Assembly (NCBI GenBank): GCA_039000515.1
Contig: JBCFYV010001001.1
Coordinates: 15,811,243 to 15,875,242 of the forward strand
Direction: 5' to 3'
DNA length: 64,000 bases
From: Timema cristinae
Lineage: Eukaryota; Arthropoda; Insecta; Phasmatodea; Timematidae
In this document: one piece after another, positions 56,936 to 64,000 of the stretch
Numbering within the stretch: the first letter of the stretch is position 1
How the letters are laid out: every line of letters starts with the position of its first letter
Notes under the pieces: model-generated
What the model saw: only the letters and a program-made list of their open reading frames with translations
What the model was told of the DNA's origin: nothing
Databases searched by the model: none
Made by a program: the position numbers and the translations under genes

Positions 56936-57373
56936 ATCGTAACGTACTCTTAAGTTAAGTAATTTGTAAGTCGCTGTTATAGTTGATGTGTTTAGAAAGT
57001 GCACGGTTTTTTTTTCTCAACTGCAGTATTACTTTTATTTTATATATAACTGTACCCTTGCTTTTATAAGAATACATTTAATTTTCATAAATTATGTACC
57101 TACAGTATTATTAGATTATTTTAATAGTATGATTAGTTTCATGAAAATTTTAATTTGTTTATCATATCACACAATACATATATATATAATTAGTAGTAAT
57201 TTACACAATCATATGAAAATATGTTTGGTATCATTTCTAATAAATAAAATACATTTCATACAATGTTCCATAAACCTTTTTGTGAGCGTACAATATTTTC
57301 CAAAACACATAATTTATAATTTAAAAAATATATAGATTTTTTATTGATGGTACTAATAAATACTTTAAGAATT

Positions 57374-57405
57374 TATTATTATTATTATTATCATCATTAT
57401 TGATA

Positions 57406-57440
<35 letters not shown>
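57374..57440. repeat. TTA trinucleotide microsatellite
   Basis: (TTA)n interrupted by ATCATCATTATTGATATTG. Confidence 0.9.
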
Positions 57441-57441
<1 letters not shown>

Positions 57442-57716
57442 GTAGTGTCAGTAGCGGCACAGTAGCATTAAAGCATATCCCCCATATAATCCATAATCAC
57501 ATTTTATTGTGCAATATACTCCTGAAATAAACTAAATATTTTAAATGCTATCGATACATGCCTTTAATTTCTTAGTCGCGCAACAGCACTTTTACGCAGG
57601 TTGTATCAAGGCAACATAACCTCAGGTAACCATCATGAGGGAAACAAACGTATTTGATACCTTCTCCTAGCCTTTGTACTCCTCATAACAAGTCTCGTAT
57701 TGCAGTACACATTCGA

Positions 57717-57764
57717 AAATGGCGGTGACTGCCTGGCTGGCAGTTTTTTTTACATCCATAACCT
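57717..57764 (+). promoter_or_regulatory. YY1-like AAAATGGCGGTGAC with short frame
   Basis: AAAATGGCGG is the YY1-type motif often found at the start of housekeeping genes. From its ATG a 15-codon frame (MAVTAWLAVFFTSIT) runs to TAA. It lies in a slightly GC-richer block (57,560-57,780). It may be an initiator or chance. Confidence 0.25.
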
Positions 57765-58279
57765 AACAGGTTACACACGTGGGAAATAACTAACTTTTTT
57801 TAGGAACGTTTCACAGTATTTCACTATCTTATTGACAATCATTTTAACATGCTTTTTGTATTGTTTAGCTTACTTGGAAGTTATACAAAGATTAAATAAT
57901 TTGAGATGTTCCACAACAATGTTTATTTTAGAAGTATAGGGTCTTAGGTTTTTTTTCTCTCAGCGAGACTAGTAGTTTAAAAAATGATTAACTAAATGTT
58001 ACGACACAATTTCTCGCACGAACTTTCTCATGTGTGTGTATTCTAGTTTGTAAAACAATTTTCAAAAATAGGTTTTATAAACTACCTTTGATTAAGTTTT
58101 TTACTCATAAAAACAATCACATCATTTTGTTAATCGCAATAAAAACTCTTAGCATATTATGCATTTTAAATCAAACTGTTCAAATATATTTAAAAAAAAT
58201 TAAAATTTCAAAAATAAAACATTTGTAAAGTTCCCTAAAATTCTTTGTACTTTTTAAAAATTAAAAATAAATCTTATTC

Positions 58280-58950
58280 ATCATGAAAATTATTTCCACA
58301 TACCCATTTTAAACTCAATCTTCAAGGCCAATTTCGAAAATTTTCAAACTTTCTATGATTTATATAACTTTACTTTAGAAAAATAAAGATACATTATTAT
58401 TGATCATGTAAAATAGTCCCCCGATATCAATTTTGAACAAAATCGTTAGAGCTATTTTAAAAAAGTGCAAATTTTACAAAAATATCAATTATTAGTAAAT
58501 TAATATAAACTGATTAAAAATAGATAGATAGAATTATTTATAATGCAAACAACTTAACAGATACCCATTTTCAACCCAATCTCTAAAGACAGATTTTTTA
58601 ATATTCAAATAAAAAAAAACGTCATCAGTAACGTACTCTTTATAAAATGTCCTTCCCAAAAACAAGTACACAGTTTTATATGTCATGTCAAACACTCCCC
58701 AATTATATGTCTACACTAAAACAACAAAATCGTTGGAGCCACTTTTAAAATATTTCAATTTTTCATAAGTCCCTCACCACTAAATTACCCTTTAAACAAA
58801 TTTGTACATAAAACCAAGTAACTTGTATAGTGTTATTTGGGAGATCAAACCCTTCCTAGCTACACATTTTAAACAAAATTCTTAGAACAATTTTCGAAAA
58901 GATTGAAATTTTTTTAAAAAACACTCATCATTTAACTACCCTTAATTTGA
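58280..58950. repeat. Degenerate periodic repeat
   Basis: Recurring theme of ACCCATTTTnAACnnAATC, then (TTAGAGC)(nA)TTTT(A/C)nAAA, at about 58,300, 58,430, 58,560, 58,725 and 58,860. It looks like an ancient tandem array with ~130-150 bp spacing. Confidence 0.5.
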
Positions 58951-59249
58951 GGGCTGGAGTCAAAATAAAAATAAACTTTCATCATAATCTTGAGGCCGAA
59001 AATTTTCCTTGATACTTTCTCTTGATGGGAAAGTAAAATACAATACTAAAATTGTAAAAGTGGTAGACAAAAGAGCCAAATGCCTATAGTACCTCTCCTT
59101 GTTTATTGAAAGTAATTGAACAGTGTGTTTTAAAAGGGATATTTTGTTATTGTCGAGCCGGGATGAAATAGTTGAATGTTGGTACAACTGTAGATTTAGA
59201 AAATAAAAAAACTATTTTATGTCAACGGTAAAGAAACTGTAGATATAAA

Positions 59250-59480
59250 ACGCATTGGTCTTCAAATGTGTCAACCGCTAACGCGCAACGCTTGCAGGAG
59301 ACTATATTCCTATGACATAGAGATCGGTAATAGAGTCCCAATCGAGTGAACTGAAAGTGTTGGTTTCCTAAATTGTTACCCCACTCTCCCTGCATGCAAG
59401 TGCGGATACATTTCATCTCAATTCTACTTTTCTCATTCCATTAGTGGAAACATGGAAATAGCCTGAACTAACGTGGTCTA
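59250..59480 (+). repeat. SINE family 3, old copy
   Basis: CAACCGCTAACGCGCAACGC, ATCGGTAATAGAGTCCCAAT, ACCCCACTCTCCCTGCATGC, AAGTGCGGATACATTTCATC, AATAGCCTGAACTAACGTGG. Confidence 0.6.
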
Positions 59481-59551
59481 CAGAAAGTTTAAACTTAATA
59501 TCAATATTTCTCGCATATTTGAATGGTCTTTGAATATTTTTGTATTTATGT

Positions 59552-59778
59552 GAGGTATTTAATGTGCACTTTCTAAAGCAACTGATTATATCAGCACACG
59601 ACTTATAAACTAACTTAAATCTAAAACAGACACAACACCCAGCCCCCCGCCGTTAATTCATCACTGAGAAAGGGGTAACCCACATTTCACTAAAGATTAA
59701 TTTATCAACCGTGCTAGGAATCGAACCCAGGACTCTTAGCTCACTAGGCAGACACGCTACCGATTCAGCTAATGTATC
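59552..59778 (-). repeat. SINE family 4, nearly full length
   Basis: Inverse of the family from tail (GAGGTATTTAATGTGCACTT, GATTATATCAGCACACGACT) to head (GGAATCGAACCCAGGACTCT, CACGCTACCGATTCAGCTAA). Confidence 0.8.
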
Positions 59779-60019
59779 GGACCCGTTGAAAGTAACAATC
59801 ATAATAATTATAAATAAAATAAATAAATATTATTTCAGGTCTTGGTGAATTCAGAATTATTTTTGTTTTCTGAATTATTCAAAATGTCTGACACATTTTC
59901 TCGGAAATAACTTTTTTTTAATAAAATGGCATTTGTATACAAGGTTTTGTTGAATTTAGATAATTATATTTTTTATAATTTTGGCCACCCTTGGCTACTT
60001 AAGATTGTCCTCTAGAGCT

Positions 60020-60260
60020 TCGATGTCCTCATGGTCTAACGCGCTACTCTCGCAATAGACTAGACTGCCGATGACGGGGAGAATGGGGTCCGAATCTCGG
60101 TCGGGTGTATTGAGGGTGGTTTCTCCGAAATAGTTTTCTAATCTTCTTCCACGCAAATTCGAGTACACTTCTTATTAATATAACCTTCCTCATCCCTAAA
60201 ACCATTAGCGTTATTAGAAAATAAGCGGATAACCCGAATGGATAGAAAGACGCGGTGCTA
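60020..60260 (+). repeat. SINE family 3 copy
   Basis: TCTAACGCGCTACTCTCGCA, GACTAGACTGCCGATGACGG, GGTCCGAATCTCGGTCGGGT, TCCACGCAAATTCGAGTACA, ATAACCCGAATGGATAGAAA. Confidence 0.85.
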
Positions 60261-60269
60261 AAAAAATAA

Positions 60270-61520
60270 AATCAATAATATTCTAAAGGAGTAAGGTCTA
60301 ATACAGTGTATAACAAGTTTTGTTAATTTAAAAATAGTTAACACAAATATTTATTTAAATTTTAAATAGTTTTGGTTCTGATAGTATGGGTCATGAGGGG
60401 AAATATATTAGTGTATGTATTAGGGGAGTAGTATTTAAATCTTGAGTGTAGCTTAATTTTTTCTTTAATTCTTTATAATTTTTTAAATATTTCTGCCAAT
60501 TTCAATGCTTGTTTTATATAAAATCTGACAAACAGAATGAAGAAGAAGACACTAATAAATATTTCACTAAATTACAAACGTCTACTTTAATAATAAGGTC
60601 CCTTCAGCAATAATTGCATGCATACAGTCAAATTCAGATAAGAAGACACGTTTTATCGATAGCTATAAAATGTATTAAACCATTTTCTTAAATTAATGTG
60701 TTTACATAGAGTCGTATACCTGCATCTATAGCTTTTAATATAATGATAATAATAGTATAATGTTTTACTATATTTACGCAAAATAATTGGTATTTTATCA
60801 AAGTTTATTCCTACCAGTACCTAACTAATAATTTCTGTTTATTATACAATTTTTCAGTAGGACGTCGAATGTTGTATCGTTATCTCTCATTTTATCATTT
60901 AAATAAAAATGGTGGAGGGGACTGACTGACTTCCTTACTTCCTCGGTAAAATAACTACGTAGCTTGCAACAACGAAATATAGGGTCCGCAGTACCAGGAT
61001 ATCAGAATTTGCAGCAAGTCATGGAAATGTTTTAATAATTTGCCATGACAGTAGAATACAACCTCAAGTTTTTCAGACTGATTATCTAACTATATGACTT
61101 AATAAATATTGAATAATGAGTATTATAATAAAGCTTATAAAAGTATTTGATAGATGATGAACTTAAAGGATCTTAATTGAATGGATCCAAATAAATATTA
61201 AGCTTGGTATTTTACTTATTTTAAGAAAATATAAATATTTGTATTGTAAACAAAGAAATTATTGATTAAAAAAAACCACCAAAACATTTCTATAAAATTG
61301 TGTAGAAAGCGATTTCGCAATAAAGGAACAAACACGTTTTCTTTCTTTAAAAAAAACCATAAATGCGTACAACAAAATGTAAAGAGTTTCCCCCTTGTAA
61401 CGCGTAATAAATCTGTATCATGTTATTATAATTAAGTACGGCTATAGCCGTATCTAAATATAATATTCCTTAAATTGAAAAATATTTACCTTGTTACCTT
61501 AGCTAAAAATTTAATTTATA
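60270..61520. other. AT-rich stretch, no feature seen
   Basis: No exon, RNA or repeat family recognised. Confidence 0.5.
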
Positions 61521-61524
61521 CCCT

Positions 61525-61745
61525 TACTGGTGGACACACGGTCTAAGTCATCAAGAAAGCTCACCGGTGACAGATAGCTCGAGATTAGGCTACCGATTTT
61601 GTTCATCGGGGTTGGTTTTCCACAAATTATTTATAATAAGGTTGGTTCTCTCTTTTCATATTAATGCGGATGCATTTCTATTTAGTAACCTCCTCATCCC
61701 CACCCTACAAAATAAGGAAAGACTGCTAAAATATATTTCGTCTTA
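61525..61745 (+). repeat. SINE family 3, old copy
   Basis: TGGTGGACACACGGTCTAAG, TAGCTCGAGATTAGGCTACC, ATCGGGGTTGGTTTTCCAC, ATGCGGATGCATTTC and CTCATCCCCACC follow the family order with strong drift. Confidence 0.5.
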
Positions 61746-62039
61746 AAACGTGTACAATAAAATGAAACTTTCTTCACATGAGCTCGAAGCAATTTACAAA
61801 AATAATTGAGCTCATTAGAAAAAGTTGAGTTACTGGAACTGGAAGATTTTGTATAGAGCTATTTACTACTGTACATGGGAATTCTGTCTATAAATGCGAC
61901 ATTTTGGGTTATAACCTCAAACATCCTTGGTTAAATATTATATATATAAAATAAGTTAGAAGAGAGAAAACAGTTATATGGCACCAAGGTCGTAGCTAAT
62001 CAATAATTTTCAGGGGGAGGGGGTTGGTGGGCACATCCC

Positions 62040-62200
62040 CCAATTGCCGGAAGCTAGAAAAAATTCTGAATGATAAAGAGTTCTAGAAACTATCTGAAAT
62101 GTTTTTTATGGCAACATAACCCCCTAGCTGCCGAAGGTTAGAAAAATTTCCAAATATTAAACACCTCTATAAGCTCTCTGAAGTGCTTTTTATGGTAACA
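62040..62200. repeat. Two-copy ~95-bp direct repeat
   Basis: Two tandem copies of a block with CCCCnAATTGCCGGAAGCTAGA / CCCCCTAGCTGCCGAAGGTTAGA and GTTTTTTATGGCAAC / GCTTTTTATGGTAAC. Origin unknown. Confidence 0.6.
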
Positions 62201-62619
62201 AAGACCCCTAAATTGTACTTGTATATTAATTTTGATATTGTTTTAGTCGCAAATAAAGCCATATATATTTGTTCATACAATTTCAGGGGGAGTTTGAACC
62301 CCCTAAATCTCCTCCTGGCTAAGGCCTTGTATAGATAGCACCCATTAAAGATCGATTCCCCCCAACAAATATTTTTGCCAACCAAATAAATATATGTGCA
62401 TAAAAGTGGGTGGACAATTTTTTCTTCTGCGAAAAGAAACTAATACCTGAGATATCATAAACGGACGTGCATTTGTCATCAACTATGAAACCGAGTTTAA
62501 AGAAAGATCTAAAAATTGAAAAAAGCAACGCTATACGATTAAATAGGTTATATATGAAAGGTGAAGTTTGCGGGATGAAGGATTATAATTACGGAGATCA
62601 GTCGTAACCGAGTCATCAT

Positions 62620-63270
62620 CATCATCACTGGACACTGGCTGGGTTTGTTTGGAACATAAGCCTCTTCAACCCTCCTTCCTCCCTCCACCTGGCCCGGTAC
62701 TCTCCTCTTTCCTCCACACTGGTTGGTTGTTTGAACATAAGCCTCTTCACCCCTCTTTCCTCCCTCCACCTTGGCCCGGTACTCTCCTCTTTCCTCCACA
62801 CTGGCTGGGTTTGTTTGGAACATAAGCCTCTTCAACCTCCTTTCTCCCTCCACCTTAGCCCGTACTCTCCTCTTTCCTCCACACTGGCTGGGTTTGTTTG
62901 GAACATAAGCCTCTTCAACCCTCCTTTCCTCCCTCCACTTGGCCCGGTACTCTCCTCTTTCCTCCACACTGGCTGGTTTGTTTGGAACATAAGCCTCTTC
63001 AACCCTCCTTTCCTCCGTCCACCTTGGCTGGTACTCTCCTCTTTCCTCCACCACCTCTCTCCCTCACCTTGGCCCGGTCCTCTCTCTTTCCTCCACACTC
63101 CTCCTTACTTCCTTTAGCAATCTGCCTCTTGGTCTTTCTCTCGCCCTCCTACCCCCACCTCCATATCCAACATCCTCCTAGCCATCCTTTCACTCTCCAT
63201 TCCTCTCACATGGTCATACCACTTTAGTCGTGCCTTCTTTATCCTGTCCTGGACTGGTTCTTACATTACT
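62620..63270 (-). pseudogene. LINE ORF2 tail with in-frame 84-bp tandem expansion
   Basis: At 63,170-63,250 the reverse strand reads RIKKARLKWYDHVRGMESER then MARRMLDMEVG, the R-L-x-W-Y-G-H-V ... R-R-x-L-x-x-E-V segment of non-LTR ORF2. It then runs into about five tandem units (unit starts near 62,635, 62,719, 62,801, 62,884, 62,969) each encoding VEERGEYRAKWREERRVEE then AYVPNKPAS. The unit is 84 bp = 28 codons. Indels (one unit off by 1-2 nt) break the frame. Confidence 0.75.
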
Positions 63271-63289
63271 ATTTCTCTAAATCGTATCC

Positions 63290-64000
63290 GAATGAATTGA
63301 AAATTGACACCTGGACACAGGAATTAAACCTGGAACCTTTTACTCAATGCGCCAATGCCTCCACAGAGTTATCGAGGATTGTCTCATGTTCAGGGTCATT
63401 CTTCACTCATACTTTATCTTCTAAATCGACACAAAATAAGAGTACTTCTATAAAATAAACTCTTCTTTTTATTGATACTGAAATTTGAGGACTGTTCAAA
63501 GAACATTCCTGAAATTATTGAATAACTAAATTTTGTATTTGATTGACCATTGCCAAAAATAATCTAAATAATGTATTTTTATTTGTTTTAACTTTATTAT
63601 TTAAATTATATATATTTTTTAATGAGGATTTGACGCCGACGTTTATATTAGCCGTATTAAAAATGACATGGTAGGAGTAGGTAGGAAAGGTAGGTAGTAG
63701 TAGTTTTATATACAAACTTATTTATTTTTTTGAGGTCTAAAACATTTTTCTAAATTCACTACGGTATTTTATTTTATAGATATTGATAATACTTACTAAT
63801 ATGTATTTATCAAAAGTAACAACTTATGCCCTAAACGCCGGCGAATATAATAAATAAATGAATTATTTCATCATCCAGCTCTTATATCTCCCCCCCCCCC
63901 TTACTCACTCCACTCACCTATACCCATCATCAAGTTAGTGCGTGCACGATGCGGTCTTATTCATATTTGTAGACTAATAGCTACCAGGCACACAAGAGCA
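63290..64000. other. No gene recognised; C-run near 63,891-63,900
   Basis: AT-rich. A weak tRNA-like segment (AATTAAACCTGGAACCTTTTA, reverse strand) at 63,300-63,375 may be a SINE relic. Confidence 0.4.

Noticed and set aside
62548..63117. Repeat-containing proteins on both strands (up to 168 codons)
   Set aside because: Product of an 84-bp tandem repeat inside a dead LINE tail; open on both strands because of the repeat.

Overview
This is an animal nuclear genome window. It has AT-rich introns and intergenic DNA, GC-richer exons with GT/AG splice sites, and a heavy load of tRNA-derived SINEs, small terminal-inverted-repeat (TIR) transposons and broken LINE copies. An arthropod, probably an insect, seems most likely from the repeat style, but I cannot name the species from the sequence.

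Only one gene is securely recognised: an orthologue of GSE1 (genetic suppressor element 1, a coiled-coil protein of the CoREST/HDAC co-repressor group) on the + strand. Ten exons from 19,821 to 36,327 match the vertebrate protein in order: the N-terminal SFAARLRNLAKQA motif, the RYSP..LHSPLG segment, the E/R-rich helix, a long Pro/Ser/His/Thr-rich middle, VSKLDL plus an acidic stretch, two F-L-x-x-(F/L)-G-L blocks, and the C-terminal RWPGLEAVMEAY plus coiled coil. Intron phases agree at eight of nine junctions; the ninth needs an unusual acceptor. The first coding exon is upstream. A candidate exon with an ETS/CRE/E-box promoter-like block lies at 12,150-12,420 and joins in the correct phase, but this is inference. 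As assembled, the frame is broken four times, each break repairable by one missing C or G, which suggests consensus errors rather than a dead gene.

Layout. 1-9 kb: SINEs, three TIR-element families and a nested element with CG-rich palindromic ends. 9-12 kb: little except a GC-rich block and a degenerate ~33-bp tandem array. 12.15-12.42 kb: promoter-like block. 12.4-19.8 kb: SINEs, a LINE 3' fragment, a hAT-like element, small MITEs, then a ~58-bp minisatellite running into the GSE1 3' splice site. 19.8-36.3 kb: GSE1, with a 4.2-kb dead hAT transposon in the last intron. 36.3-64 kb: mostly intergenic, with LINE reverse-transcriptase fragments on the - strand, SINEs, a pogo/Tigger-like MITE, and a few isolated exon-like pieces (45,170-45,239; 49,975-50,018; 54,598-54,732) that may belong to an unrecognised downstream gene. 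SINE families are numbered 1-7 by me for cross-reference only.
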